Source of the DNA: Cupriavidus sp. AU9028
Lineage (GTDB): Bacteria > Pseudomonadota > Gammaproteobacteria > Burkholderiales > Burkholderiaceae
Reading direction: 5' to 3'
Length of the DNA: 64,000 bases
NCBI RefSeq assembly: GCF_019795295.1
Contig: NZ_JAIMCG010000003.1
Coordinates: forward strand, 62,001 to 126,000
Within the stretch, counting starts at the first letter, position 1; the number at the start of each line of letters is the position of its first letter. Under the pieces are notes generated by a model. That model was not told the origin of the DNA and did not search any database. It saw only the letters and a list, made by a program, of their open reading frames with translations. Positions 1-9,326 of the stretch are shown here, piece after piece. Position numbers and translations under genes: made by a program.

Positions 1-519
1 GTCGGCAACCGGCCGATCGAGGCGATGAAGATACCGCTGGGAATCGTCGCCACCGACCTCAAGAGCGGTCGCGGCATCCTGTTCCGCCGCGGCAATACCG
101 GCCAGGCGGTGCGTGCTTCGAGCAGCGTGCCGGGCGTGTTCCAGCCGGTGTCGATCCAGGGGCGCGACTACGTCGATGGCGGCCTGGTCGAACCGGTGCC
201 GGTGGACTCGGCCCGGGCGATGGGCGCGGACTTCGTCATTGCCGTCAATATTTCCGCGGACCCGGCCACGCAGGAGCATGCCGGCCAGAGCGGGGTGCTG
301 TTGCAGACCACCGCCATCATGGGGCAATCGATCAACCGGCTGGCGCTGGCGCGCGCCGATGTGGTGATCCGCCCCGATCTGCCAGACGTGGCCGGCAGCG
401 ATTTCGGGGCGCGCAACCGCGTCATCCTCGCGGGCGAGCAGGCCGCCGTCGCGGCGCTCGGCACGCTGCGGGACAAGCTGGCGCAAGCCCGGCAGCCGGG
501 ACAAGCCACAGCGCGGTAA
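1..519 (+). CDS. Patatin-like phospholipase, C-terminal part (5' end outside window)
   Basis: The reading frame is open from the first base of the window, so only the C-terminal ~172 residues are present. A DGG motif (from about residue 57 of the fragment, in YVDGGLVEP) matches the catalytic Asp of the Ser-Asp dyad of patatin-like hydrolases; the GXSXG nucleophile would lie upstream of the window. The stretch ATDLKSG followed by VRASSSVPGVF resembles bacterial RssA/YchK-type patatin proteins. Expected role: lipid acyl hydrolase; the substrate cannot be told. A bidirectional hairpin terminator follows and separates it from the convergent NlpC/P60 gene. Confidence 0.85.
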   Translation, partial: VGNRPIEAMKIPLGIVATDLKSGRGILFRRGNTGQAVRASSSVPGVFQPVSIQGRDYVDGGLVEPVPVDSARAMGADFVIAVNISADPATQEHAGQSGVLLQTTAIMGQSINRLALARADVVIRPDLPDVAGSDFGARNRVILAGEQAAVAALGTLRDKLAQARQPGQATAR

Positions 520-546
520 CACCGCCCGCGCCTGCGCGCCACAATG

Positions 547-573
547 AAAAAGGGACCGCGCTTGCGGTCCCTT
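547..573. terminator. Bidirectional rho-independent terminator
   Basis: A perfect 9-bp stem (AGGGACCGC / GCGGTCCCT) with a 4-nt GCTT loop is preceded by an A run and followed by TT. It sits between two convergent genes and can serve both. Confidence 0.8.
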
Positions 574-589
574 GTCCGGCAGGCAGGTC

Positions 590-1297
590 CTAGCCGCCGT
601 AGAGGCTGCGGCCGGTCGCGCTTGGCTCGAAACGCTTGAGCGTTTCGACCATGCCGCCCAGCCCGCTGTTGCCGTCGACCTGCTGCAGATCGTCGATGCG
701 ACGGGCACCGTTGTAGCGCGTCAGCCAGTACGACGACCGCATGTCGTCGACGCGGATCTTGCTGCCGGTGGACGGCGCGTGCACGAACTTGTTGTCGCCA
801 ATATAGATGCCGACGTGCGAGAAGGTACGTCGCATGGTGTTGAAGAACACCAGGTCGCCCGGACGCAGCTCGTGGGTATCGACGTTGGTGCCGACGCGGC
901 TGATTTCGACCGAGCGGCGCGGCAGCACGAAGCCGAACGTGTCATTGAAGACGTAGCGGACGAAGCCGCTGCAATCGAGTCCGGATTCGGGGGTGTTGCC
1001 GCCGAAACGATAGCGCACGCCGATCAGGCCAAGGGCATTCATCACCAGATCGCCGGCCTTGTTGGCCACGTGGCTGGTCGAATGCATCACCGAAGACAGC
1101 AGGCCCTTGCGGCCTTCCGGCCGGCTTGCAGTCGCTTCGGCACCCAGCTCGGCTGCCGCGTCGACGCGGACTTCAGCCATGCTGCCGGGCTCCTTGAACA
1201 CCGTATCGGCCAGCGCTCCATTCGACAGAACCGCACCGCAAGCCAGGGCAACTCCGATGGCGGCCTGCGCCAGGGAATGAAGCACCGTTCGCTGCAT
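590..1297 (-). CDS. NlpC/P60 family cell-wall endopeptidase (C40)
   Basis: A 235-residue secreted peptidase expected to cut peptide cross-links of peptidoglycan in the periplasm. The N-terminus is a typical signal peptide ending near SNGALA. The catalytic Cys lies in GLDCSGFVRYVF and the His in SHVGIYIGDNKFVHAP, the usual NlpC/P60 order. The ATG at 1297 was chosen over the longer frame because AAGGAGAC lies just upstream and the signal peptide begins there. It is the last gene before the convergent patatin gene. A possible sigma-70 promoter (TTGACT and TATACC, spacer only 15 bp) is at 1538-1564. Confidence 0.9.
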   Translation of the reverse strand: MQRTVLHSLAQAAIGVALACGAVLSNGALADTVFKEPGSMAEVRVDAAAELGAEATASRPEGRKGLLSSVMHSTSHVANKAGDLVMNALGLIGVRYRFGGNTPESGLDCSGFVRYVFNDTFGFVLPRRSVEISRVGTNVDTHELRPGDLVFFNTMRRTFSHVGIYIGDNKFVHAPSTGSKIRVDDMRSSYWLTRYNGARRIDDLQQVDGNSGLGGMVETLKRFEPSATGRSLYGG

Positions 1298-1718
1298 TGG
1301 GTCTCCTTGATGGGTCTGGAAGCCCCCGGGTCCATGAGGCGCCGGGGATACACGCATTCATTGCACACAGCACGACCCGGCTCCCTTGTCGAGGGCGCAA
1401 GGTGGTACTGCATTGAAACGGGAAAAAAACCTGGAAGGGAATCCGCCACCGGGTTGACCGGCGCGCCGGTGTCCCCATGTGCACTACCCTGTGCTATGCG
1501 GCTATGTGACCTCCCGCACTACACGTTCTCGCGGGATGGTATAGGGATGCGTCCTACAAGTCAAAGTTCGTTACAAAATCGGCCGAAATTCCCGCCGAAT
1601 CAAGGGAATAGAGGGGGATTCGCATCGTAATTCTGCGGTTTGACGGCTTGCTGTGTGGCGGACGGGTTACTCGAAATTCCCGGGGCGCGGAGGGCTTGCG
1701 GGCCCTCGCGCGCGCGCC
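1298..1718. other. Intergenic region, nlpC promoter side
   Basis: This 421-bp gap holds the upstream region of the NlpC/P60 gene and the 3' side of yejF. A GC-rich hairpin (about 1685-1711) with no T run lies 8 bp past the yejF stop and may end that operon. A weak minus-strand promoter candidate is at 1538-1564. No credible gene was seen. Confidence 0.5.
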
Positions 1719-3416
1719 CTACTCCGCTGCTTCACGCGGCTCTTCGCCGATTTCCGCCGCCGCCATCAGCTTGCGGGTATACGGATGCTGCGGCGCTTCG
1801 AGCACCTGCCGCGTGTCGCCGGCCTCGATCACCTGCCCGCCCATCATCACCATGACCCGGTGCGCCATCGCGCGGATCACGGCGAGGTCATGGCTGATGA
1901 AGAGGTAGCTCAGGTTGTACTTGCGCTGCAGATGCGCCAGCAGCGCCAGCACCTGCTGCTGGATGGACACGTCGAGCGCGGAGGTCGGCTCGTCCAGCAC
2001 CACCACCTGCGGCTTGAGGATCAACACCCGCGCGATGGCGATGCGCTGGCGCTGACCGCCGGAGAACTCGTGCGGATACCGCCCCAGCGCGGTGCGGTCC
2101 ATGCCCACCTCGCGCAGCGCCTCGACGATGCGCTCGCGCCGCGCCTGCGCCGACAGTTCCGGCTGATGCAGCGCCAGCCCTTCGCCGACGATCTGCTCGA
2201 TCGTCATGCGCGGCGACAACGATCCGTACGGGTCCTGGAAGACCACCTGCAGCCGCGACCGCATCCGGCGCCGCTCGACCCGGCCCGCCTCATCGAAGCT
2301 GCGGCCAAGGAAACGGATGTCGCCGCCGCTCTTGCGCTGCAAGGCCAGCACCGCATGCGCAAGCGTGGTCTTGCCCGAACCCGATTCGCCGACGATGCCC
2401 AGCGTCTCCCCTTCACGCAGCACGAAATCGACGCCTTGCACGGCGAGGATGGTGTCATGGCCGAACCAGCCGGCAAAGCCCCGTCGCTTGCGCGAGTAGT
2501 TGACGTCCAGTGCCTTGGCCTCCAGCAGCACCGGCGCGAGCGGCACGACCGGCACCACCTCGCGGCGGGGGCGGCTGTCGATCAGCCGCTGCGTGTAGGG
2601 ATGCGAGGGAGCGGCAAACACCTGCGCGGTCTCGCCGATCTCGACGAGCCGGCCCTTTTCCATCACGCCGACCCGGTGCGCGAAGGCACGCACCATGTTC
2701 AGGTCGTGCGTGATCAGCATCACCGCCATGCCGAACTCGGCCTGCAGGTCGGCCAGCAGCTCCAGGATCTGGGCGCGGATGGTGACATCGAGCGCGGTGG
2801 TCGGCTCGTCGGCCAGCAGCAGCTTGGGCCGGCATGCGAGCGCCATCGCGATCATCGCGCGCTGCCGCTGTCCGCCCGAGAGCTGGTGCGGAAAGCTGTG
2901 GAAGCGATTTGCCGCGTCCGCGATGCCGGTACGTTCGAGCAGTGCGATGGCGCGTTCGCGCGCCGCGCGCTTGTCCAGGCCCTCGTGCAGCTCCAGCGTC
3001 TCGACGATCTGGTTGCCGATGCTGTAGAGCGGATTGAGCGCGGTCATCGGCTCCTGGAAGATCATCGCGATCTCGCCGCCGCGAACGGCGCGGATGTCGC
3101 GATCGGCGGCCTGCAGCAGGTCCTTGCCCTCGAAGCGGATGGCCCCGCGATAGCGGGCTTCGGCGACCAGGCGCAGCATCGAGAGCGCCGTCACCGTCTT
3201 GCCCGAGCCCGACTCGCCGACCAGCGCAAAGCGTTCGCCGGCGCGCAGCTCGAAGCTGACCTCCGACACGGCGCGCGTCGCGTTCGCTCCCTCGCCGAAC
3301 CACACCGACAGCCGATCGACCTCAAGCAGCGGCCCCGACGGCGACCCGCCACTCGTATTGCCGTTGGCGCCGCTGGCGCTGTGGCCCTCGGCCACCAGGG
3401 AAGTCGCGTTCCTCAT
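1719..3416 (-). CDS. yejF: Peptide ABC transporter, double ATP-binding protein (YejF)
   Basis: A 565-residue fusion of two ABC ATPase domains that powers the YejABEF importer, which in enterobacteria takes up oligopeptides and microcin C. The first Walker A (GESGSGKT) is near residue 67 with signature LSGGQRQR and Walker B LLLADEP; the second half repeats them (GESGSGKT, FSGGQRQRIA, VVVLDEP). The start at 3416 overlaps the yejE stop as ATGA, which indicates translational coupling and rules out the longer frame that runs into yejE. It is the last gene of the operon. Confidence 0.93.
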   Translation of the reverse strand: MRNATSLVAEGHSASGANGNTSGGSPSGPLLEVDRLSVWFGEGANATRAVSEVSFELRAGERFALVGESGSGKTVTALSMLRLVAEARYRGAIRFEGKDLLQAADRDIRAVRGGEIAMIFQEPMTALNPLYSIGNQIVETLELHEGLDKRAARERAIALLERTGIADAANRFHSFPHQLSGGQRQRAMIAMALACRPKLLLADEPTTALDVTIRAQILELLADLQAEFGMAVMLITHDLNMVRAFAHRVGVMEKGRLVEIGETAQVFAAPSHPYTQRLIDSRPRREVVPVVPLAPVLLEAKALDVNYSRKRRGFAGWFGHDTILAVQGVDFVLREGETLGIVGESGSGKTTLAHAVLALQRKSGGDIRFLGRSFDEAGRVERRRMRSRLQVVFQDPYGSLSPRMTIEQIVGEGLALHQPELSAQARRERIVEALREVGMDRTALGRYPHEFSGGQRQRIAIARVLILKPQVVVLDEPTSALDVSIQQQVLALLAHLQRKYNLSYLFISHDLAVIRAMAHRVMVMMGGQVIEAGDTRQVLEAPQHPYTRKLMAAAEIGEEPREAAE

Positions 3417-4615
3417 GGCTGCGCCCCTACCCGGGCGCCGGGCTGCGCGCCAGTGGGCACGCCGTCCGGCATGCCCTCCGGCCGGTCGCCCGGCACGTCC
3501 GGCACGCGGGGTTCGACCCGGCCGCGCAGTGCGGCAAGGCCCAACCGCGTATCGAAGGCATCGCGCAACGCATCGCCCATGAAGGTCAGCAACAGCAGCG
3601 TGGTAACCAGCACCGCGAAGGTAAACAACGAGATCCACCAGGCGTCAAGATTGGCCTTGCCCTGCGCCAGCAGCTCACCCAGGCTCGGCATCGTCGGCGG
3701 AACGCCCAGGCCAAGGAAGTCCAGGCTCGCCAGCGCGAGAATCGCCGCGCTCATGCGGAACGGCAGGAACGTAATCACCGGGGTCAGGCTGTTGGGCAGG
3801 ATATGGCGCCACATGATCTGTGCATTGGACAAGCCGAGGGCGCGCGCCGCCTTGACATAGTCGAGCGTGCGGTTGCGGTAGAACTCGCCGCGCACGTAAT
3901 CCGACAGCCCCATCCAGCCAAACAGGCCCAGCAGGATGATCAGCAGCGACAGGCTGGGTTCGAAGATCGACGAGAAGATGATCAGCAGGTACAGCTCCGG
4001 CATCGAGCTCCAGATCTCGATCGCCCGCTGCGATACCAGGTCGAAGCGCCCGCCGAAGAACCCCATCAGCGCTCCGGTCAGCGTGCCGACCAGCACGCCG
4101 ATCACGGTCAGCGCCAGCGCCGCCAGCACCGACACGCGAAAGCCGTACAGCAGCCGGGCCAGCACGTCGCGGCCGCGGTCGTCCGTGCCCAGCCAGTTCT
4201 CGGACGACGGCGGCGCGGGATTCGGCGCCGAAGCAAAGTAGTTCAACGCCTCGTAGGAATAGCGGTTGGGCGGATAGATGGCGAAGTTGCCGTCGCGCGT
4301 CAGCCGCTCCTGGATGTACGGATCGAGGTAGTCCGTGCGGGTCGGAAAGTCGCCGCCGAAGGTGGTCTCGGGATAGGTCTTGACGATGGGGAAGTAATAC
4401 TCGCCCTGATAGCGCACCAGCAGCGGCCGGTCGCTGGACAGCACCTCGGCCATCATGCTGAGCACGAACAGCACGACAAAAAGGATCAGGCTCCAGTAGC
4501 CGAGGCGGTTGCGGCGAAAGCGCTGCCAGGCGCGCTGGCGCGGCGACGCCGATTGCAACAGCGGAAGCGGGCTTGCGGACGCGCCGCGGGAGAAGCGGCT
4601 GGTAAGGCGACTCAT
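3413..4615 (-). CDS. yejE: Peptide ABC transporter permease (YejE)
   Basis: A 400-residue inner-membrane permease of the DppC/OppC class. The N-terminal region has a membrane segment (YWSLILFVVLFVLSMM), followed by a large periplasmic loop and the usual transmembrane block with the permease EAA-type loop (YVKAARALGLSNAQIMWRH). The C-terminal tail after GDALRDAFDTRLG is Pro/Gly-rich and unlike the core. The start overlaps the yejB stop by 4 bp (ATGA), so translation of the operon is coupled. Confidence 0.92.
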   Translation of the reverse strand: MSRLTSRFSRGASASPLPLLQSASPRQRAWQRFRRNRLGYWSLILFVVLFVLSMMAEVLSSDRPLLVRYQGEYYFPIVKTYPETTFGGDFPTRTDYLDPYIQERLTRDGNFAIYPPNRYSYEALNYFASAPNPAPPSSENWLGTDDRGRDVLARLLYGFRVSVLAALALTVIGVLVGTLTGALMGFFGGRFDLVSQRAIEIWSSMPELYLLIIFSSIFEPSLSLLIILLGLFGWMGLSDYVRGEFYRNRTLDYVKAARALGLSNAQIMWRHILPNSLTPVITFLPFRMSAAILALASLDFLGLGVPPTMPSLGELLAQGKANLDAWWISLFTFAVLVTTLLLLTFMGDALRDAFDTRLGLAALRGRVEPRVPDVPGDRPEGMPDGVPTGAQPGARVGAQP

Positions 4616-5661
4616 CGCGTCATGCCCTCGAAGTGAATGCGCGGATCGACCAGCACGTAGCAGACGTCGGAGATCAGCCTGGTCACCAGGCCGATCAGCG
4701 TAAACAGGTAGAGCGTGCCCAGCACCACCGGGTAGTCGCGGCGCAGCACCGCCTCATACGACAGCAGGCCGAGTCCGTCCAGCGAGAACAACGTCTCGAT
4801 CAGCAGCGAGCCGGTGAAGAACGCGCCGATGAAGGCCGCAGGGAAACCGGTCACCAGCGGAATCAGGGCGTTGCGGAACACGTGCTTCCACAGCACGCGC
4901 CGCTCCGACAACCCCTTGGAGCGCGCCGTCAGTACGTACTGCTTGCGGATCTCTTCCAGAAAGGCGTTCTTGGTCAGCATCGTGACGACGGCAAAGCTGC
5001 CCACCACCGAGGCGGTGATCGGCAGCACCAGGTGCCACAGGTAGTCCATCACCTTGCCCATCAGCGACAGCTGCTCCCAGTCGTCCGAGGTCAGGCCGCG
5101 CAGCGGGAACCACTGCACGAAGGTGCCGCCGCCAAACAGCACCAGCAGCAGCACGCCAAGCACGAAGCCCGGGATCGCATAGCCGATCAGCACGATCAGG
5201 CTGGTCACCATGTCGAAGCGGCTGCCCGCCCGGATCGCCTTGGAGATGCCGAGCGGCACCGATATCAGGTAGGTCAGGAAGAAGGTCCACAGCCCCAGGC
5301 TCACCGAAACCGGCAGCTTCGATTTGACCAGCTCCCAGACGCTGCGATGCTGGAAATAGCTCTGGCCCAGGTCGAACTGGGCGAAACGCTTGAGCATCAG
5401 CCAGTAGCGCTCGAGCGGCGGCTTGTCGAAGCCGTAGAGCGCCTGGATCTCCTTGATGCGTTCGGGGTCGACACCCCGGCGGCCGCGATACTCCGCGCCG
5501 CCGCCGCTGGCCTCCCCGGCGCCGCCGCGGCCCTTGAGTTCCATCATCAGCTGCTCGACCGGACCGCCGGGAACGAACTGGATCACGACGAAGGTCAGCG
5601 TGATGACGCCGAGCAGGGTCGGGATCATCAGCAATATGCGTTTGAGCAGATAGGCGAGCAT
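4612..5661 (-). CDS. yejB: Peptide ABC transporter permease (YejB)
   Basis: A 349-residue permease of the DppB/OppB class, opening with the hallmark MLAYLLKRILLMIPTLLG. It carries the YejB-type insertion of about 50 residues after the first membrane helix, here rich in Gly and Ala, and the cytoplasmic loop VLTARSKGLSERRVLWKHV that docks on the ATPase. It should form the heterodimeric channel with YejE. A 117-bp gap separates it from yejA. Confidence 0.93.
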   Translation of the reverse strand: MLAYLLKRILLMIPTLLGVITLTFVVIQFVPGGPVEQLMMELKGRGGAGEASGGGAEYRGRRGVDPERIKEIQALYGFDKPPLERYWLMLKRFAQFDLGQSYFQHRSVWELVKSKLPVSVSLGLWTFFLTYLISVPLGISKAIRAGSRFDMVTSLIVLIGYAIPGFVLGVLLLVLFGGGTFVQWFPLRGLTSDDWEQLSLMGKVMDYLWHLVLPITASVVGSFAVVTMLTKNAFLEEIRKQYVLTARSKGLSERRVLWKHVFRNALIPLVTGFPAAFIGAFFTGSLLIETLFSLDGLGLLSYEAVLRRDYPVVLGTLYLFTLIGLVTRLISDVCYVLVDPRIHFEGMTR

Positions 5662-5778
5662 GCCGCTTCCTGTAACTTGATCTGTTGCGCCGGTCGCGCG
5701 GTTGCGCCGGTCCGGCCGTCACGCCTGCCATGCGGCTGCGGCGTTCCCGGTCTTCGGCAGCGCGGCCGGCGGTGGCCG

Positions 5779-7704
5779 TCAGCCGCCGCCGCGGCCGGCT
5801 TGCGCGGCCCGGGCGGATCCGGCCGGCGCCGGGCGCTGCGCACCGCCGTGCCACCACATGCCGAGAACCCAGCCTTCCGCGGTGTAGAACGCGGGCAACC
5901 GCTCCGGGTAGCGCAGCTCGCTGCGATACGCGACCCGGTGATAGGCGCTGTACCAGTTCGGAATGACGTAGTAGCCGTGCATCAACACGCGGTCGAGCGC
6001 GCGCCCGGCGTCCACCAGCTCCTTGCGTGTGCCCGCGCGCAATACGTGGTCCACCAGCTTGTCCACCACCGGCGACTTCAGCCCGAACAGGTTGTCCGAA
6101 CCCGGCGTGGTCGCCGCCTCGCTGTGGAAGCGGTCGCGCAACTCGTTGCCCGGGCTCTGCGAGTCCGAGAAGCGGATCGACACCATGTCGAAGTCGAAGT
6201 CCTCCAGCCGCTTCTGGTACAGCGCGTAGTCCATGGTGCGCTGGTGCGCCACGATGCCGAGCTTCTCCAGGTTGCGCACATAGGTGGTGATGACCCGGCT
6301 CATGGCACCGCCATCGTCGAGGAACTCGAACTCGAAGGGCTCGCCCTTTGCATTGCGCAGCGCCCCGTCGCGGTAGGTCCACCCGGCCTTTGCCAGCAGC
6401 TCGCGGGCCTGGCGCAGGTTGTCGCGCAGCGAGCGCGGCGGGTCGGTGGAGGGCATCACGACCGCCGGTCCGAACACCGCTGGGTCAAGCTGGCTGCGCA
6501 AGGGCTCCAGAAGCTTCAGCTCCCCTGGTCCGGGCCGCCCGTCGAAGGTGGAACTGGCGGCCAGCTCGCTGTTTGAGAACCAGCTGTCCAGACGCCGATA
6601 GGCCCCGTAGAACAGCTGGCGATTGAGCCATTCGAAATCGAGCGCCAGCAGCATGGCCTGGCGCACCCGCACGTCGACGAACAGCGGCTTGCGCATGTTC
6701 ATCACGAAACCCTGCATGCCGGCGCCATTGCGGTGCGGGAACTCCGTGCGCAGCAGCTCCTCCTCCTCGAAGCGGTCGCCGACATAGCTCTTGGCCCAGC
6801 TCTTCGCCTTGTATTCGACGATCGCGTCGAACTCGCCCGCCTTGAACGCTTCCAGCCGCGCGGTCTCGTCCTTGTACAGGCGGTAGACCACGCGCTCGAA
6901 GTTGAAGGTGCCGCGCCGCACTGCGAGGTCGTTGCCCCAGTAGCGGGGATCGCGCATGTAGGTGATGCCGCGACCTGCATCGTAGCGCTCGATCCGATAG
7001 GGGCCGCTGGCGATCGGCGGCTCGAAGGTCAGCTTCTCGAACGGCACCGAGGCCGTCCATTTGCGCGAGAACACCGGCAGCGAACCGACGATCAGCGGCA
7101 GTTCATTGTTGCGCTGCTTGAAGTCGAAGCGGACGGTACGATCGTCGACCACCGTCACCGATTTCACGTCGACGCACATGCTGCGGTAGCCGGGATTGGC
7201 GGCCTTGCTCATCAGCATGTCGTAGGAGTACTTGACGTCGCTGGCGAGCACGGGGTCGCCGTTCTGGAAGCGTGCCTGCGGCCGGATGCGGAAGGTCACC
7301 GACAGCCCGTCCGGTGCGACCACCACGTCCTCGGCGAGCAGCCCATAGGCGCTGGCGGTCTCGTCGGCACTGGACAGCAGCAGCGACTCGAACATCAGCG
7401 CGGTCAGCGCGGGTGCGGGAATGCCCTTCAGCGTGAAGGGATTGAACTTGTCGAAGCTGGTGCGCCGGTCCGGATTGGCCAGCGTCAGCGTGCCACCACG
7501 CGGCGCGTCCGGGTTGACGTAGTCGAAGTGGGTGAAATCCGGCGGGTATTTCAGATCGCCATGCAGCGCGAAACCATGCGCGGCCTGTACTGGCCGGGAC
7601 ATCAAGGCTGCGAGCAGGATGATCGCTACTCCGCACCGAAGCAGCATCGCGCCTATAGTGAAGCGATGCCATGCCGAACCCGGCCCTAGTGCGTGCATTT
7701 GCAT
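5779..7704 (-). CDS. yejA: Peptide ABC transporter periplasmic binding protein (YejA)
   Basis: An extracellular solute-binding protein of family 5 (DppA/OppA fold), the substrate-capture part of the YejABEF importer. A signal peptide (LLRCGVAIILLAALMSRPVQA) precedes the mature part, which has the family features GGTLTLANPDRRTSFD and a conserved C-terminal NWYSAYHRVAYRS. The start is uncertain: ATG at 7704 has GGAGG 11 nt upstream; ATG at 7647 would give a classical signal peptide but has a weak ribosome site. It is the first gene of the operon and divergent from fabI. Confidence 0.9.
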   Translation of the reverse strand: MQMHALGPGSAWHRFTIGAMLLRCGVAIILLAALMSRPVQAAHGFALHGDLKYPPDFTHFDYVNPDAPRGGTLTLANPDRRTSFDKFNPFTLKGIPAPALTALMFESLLLSSADETASAYGLLAEDVVVAPDGLSVTFRIRPQARFQNGDPVLASDVKYSYDMLMSKAANPGYRSMCVDVKSVTVVDDRTVRFDFKQRNNELPLIVGSLPVFSRKWTASVPFEKLTFEPPIASGPYRIERYDAGRGITYMRDPRYWGNDLAVRRGTFNFERVVYRLYKDETARLEAFKAGEFDAIVEYKAKSWAKSYVGDRFEEEELLRTEFPHRNGAGMQGFVMNMRKPLFVDVRVRQAMLLALDFEWLNRQLFYGAYRRLDSWFSNSELAASSTFDGRPGPGELKLLEPLRSQLDPAVFGPAVVMPSTDPPRSLRDNLRQARELLAKAGWTYRDGALRNAKGEPFEFEFLDDGGAMSRVITTYVRNLEKLGIVAHQRTMDYALYQKRLEDFDFDMVSIRFSDSQSPGNELRDRFHSEAATTPGSDNLFGLKSPVVDKLVDHVLRAGTRKELVDAGRALDRVLMHGYYVIPNWYSAYHRVAYRSELRYPERLPAFYTAEGWVLGMWWHGGAQRPAPAGSARAAQAGRGGG

Positions 7705-7951
7705 CCGGCTGATGCCCTCCCCGTGACGTCGAACGACAGCGGCCGCGGGCAGACCCGCGGCCAACTTGTGCGACAATTTTACCTTCGCCCCGCATGGCTA
7801 CAGCCATCGGGACATTCCAGTACAACCTGGCGCTGCGCCTTGCGCCGCTGCCGATCGCCGTGCAAAGCGGTCATGGTCAGCGGGGTCGGCGGTGGCGTCT
7901 GCCGAGCACGATATGTGCCCGCGCACTCACAAGACTACCATTGGAGAACTT

Positions 7952-8740
7952 ATGGGATTTCTGGCAGGCAAGCGGATCCTGATCACAGGCTTGCTCTCGA
8001 ACCGTTCGATCGCCTACGGCATTGCCTCGGCATGCAAGCGCGAAGGCGCGGAACTGGCCTTCACCTATGTCGGCGAACGCTTCAAGGACCGGATCGAGGA
8101 CTTTGCCAGGGAATTCGGCAGCGACCTGGTGTTCGAGTGCGACGTGTCGAGCGACGAACAGATCGAAGCGACGTTCGCCGCGCTGGGACAGCGCTGGGAC
8201 AAGCTCGACGGCCTGGTGCATTCGATCGGCTTTGCGCCGCGTGAAGCGATTGCCGGCGACTTCCTCGACGGCCTGTCGCGCGAAGGCTTCCGCGTCGCAC
8301 ACGACATCTCGGCCTACAGCTTCCCGGCGCTGGCCAAGGCCGCGCTGCCGCTGCTGTCCGACAAGGCCTCGCTGCTGACGCTGACCTACCTGGGCGCCGA
8401 ACGCGTGGTTCCCAACTACAACACCATGGGCCTGGCCAAGGCCTCGCTCGAAGCGAGCGTGCGCTACCTCGCCGCGTCGGTCGGCCCGCGCGGCATCCGT
8501 GCCAACGGCATCTCGGCCGGCCCCATCAAGACGCTGGCCGCCTCGGGCATCAAGGGCTTCGGCAAGCTGCTTGGCCACTTCGAGGACGCCGCCCCGCTGC
8601 GCCGCAACGTCACCATCGAGGAAGTCGGCAACGTCGCCGCGTTCCTGCTGTCCGACCTGGCCAGCGGCGTGACCGGCGAGATCACCTATGTCGATGGCGG
8701 CTTCAATATCGTCGGCGCGAGCCTGCCCGAAGGGGAATAA
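7952..8740 (+). CDS. fabI: Enoyl-[acyl-carrier-protein] reductase (NADH), FabI
   Basis: A 262-residue short-chain-dehydrogenase-fold enzyme that reduces the enoyl-ACP double bond in the last step of type II fatty acid elongation. It begins [23 protein letters not shown], the FabI nucleotide-binding signature, and has the Tyr-x6-Lys catalytic pair in [15 protein letters not shown] at 7952 is preceded by TTGGAGA; longer upstream readings lack family similarity. A strong terminator follows, so it appears to be monocistronic. Confidence 0.96.
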   Translation: MGFLAGKRILITGLLSNRSIAYGIASACKREGAELAFTYVGERFKDRIEDFAREFGSDLVFECDVSSDEQIEATFAALGQRWDKLDGLVHSIGFAPREAIAGDFLDGLSREGFRVAHDISAYSFPALAKAALPLLSDKASLLTLTYLGAERVVPNYNTMGLAKASLEASVRYLAASVGPRGIRANGISAGPIKTLAASGIKGFGKLLGHFEDAAPLRRNVTIEEVGNVAAFLLSDLASGVTGEITYVDGGFNIVGASLPEGE

Positions 8741-8780
8741 GCACGGAGCGGGCATTCCCTGCCCTGCTCCGACGACAGGA

Positions 8781-8806
8781 AAGCCGGCCCCGAAGGCCGG
8801 CTTTTC
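8781..8806 (+). terminator. Rho-independent terminator of fabI
   Basis: AAGCCGGCC pairs perfectly with GGCCGGCTT across a 5-nt loop and is followed by TTTCTCG. It is 40 bp past the fabI stop. Confidence 0.85.
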
Positions 8807-8881
8807 TCGTTCTGGCGGGCATGTGCGTGCACCTGGGAAGGGCCGGTCGATGCCGGCATTGGTGCAAGGATGGGTATAGGC

Positions 8882-8958
8882 TGGCGCGTCCTAGAGGATT
8901 CGAACCTCTGACCGCTCGCTTAGAAGGCGAGTGCTCTATCCAACTGAGCTAAGGACGC
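8882..8958 (-). tRNA. tRNA-Arg (anticodon TCT)
   Basis: The minus strand gives a complete cloverleaf: acceptor stem GCGTCCT/AGGACGC, D arm TTAGCTCAGTTGGATAGAG, anticodon stem CTCGC/GCGAG with loop CTTCTAA (anticodon TCT, reads AGA and AGG), T arm GGTTCGAATCC. The CCA end is encoded in the DNA (positions 8884-8882). Confidence 0.97.
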
Positions 8959-9050
8959 GAAGGGCGGTATTTTACTCCACTTGCCGCTGCGTTCCGCTGC
9001 ACCGGCTTGTTTTCCGCAAGACAAACCCTTGCAACGGAAACCCCCAAACG

Positions 9051-9088
9051 AAAAAACGGTCCGGGCGGAAACGCCAGGACCGTTTTTT
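9051..9088. terminator. Terminator between the two tRNA genes
   Basis: AAAAAACGGTCC pairs with GGACCGTTTTTT over a 14-nt loop. On the minus strand it lies about 25 nt past the tRNA-Pro 3' end, and its T runs let it act in both directions. tRNA-Arg, further downstream on the same strand, therefore probably has its own promoter. Confidence 0.8.
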
Positions 9089-9112
9089 CGTCAAACGTAT
9101 ACTGCGGAAAGC

Positions 9113-9189
9113 TGGTCGGGGCGACATGATTCGAACATGCGACCCTCTGATCCCAAATCAGATGCGCTACCAGGCTGCGCTACGCCCCG
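9113..9189 (-). tRNA. tRNA-Pro (anticodon TGG)
   Basis: The minus strand folds as a tRNA: acceptor CGGGGCG/CGCCCCG, anticodon stem TCTGA/TCAGA with loop TTTGGGA (anticodon TGG), T arm with GTTCGAATC. A discriminator A and an encoded CCA end complete it. Confidence 0.97.
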
Positions 9190-9266
9190 AAGCCGGCCAT
9201 TGTAGCCGGGGCCGCTTCCCGGGTCAAACGTTGTCGTGATCGGCATGAAATGGTGCACTGCGGACG

Positions 9267-9275
9267 TGCTACAAT
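9267..9275 (+). promoter_or_regulatory. Extended -10 promoter of infA
   Basis: TGCTACAAT is an extended -10 element (TGn before TACAAT). No good -35 is present 17 bp upstream, as is normal for this class. Transcription would start about 44 nt before the infA start codon. Confidence 0.55.
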
Positions 9276-9326
9276 CGCAGAGCAACAAACTTTGCAGCCG
9301 TCAGGGCTATCACAAAGGAAGGAACA

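Noticed and set aside
8882-9189. tRNA genes as an integration site of a mobile element
   Set aside because: No duplicated tRNA end, integrase or foreign cargo was seen beside them; infA and fabI are normal neighbours.
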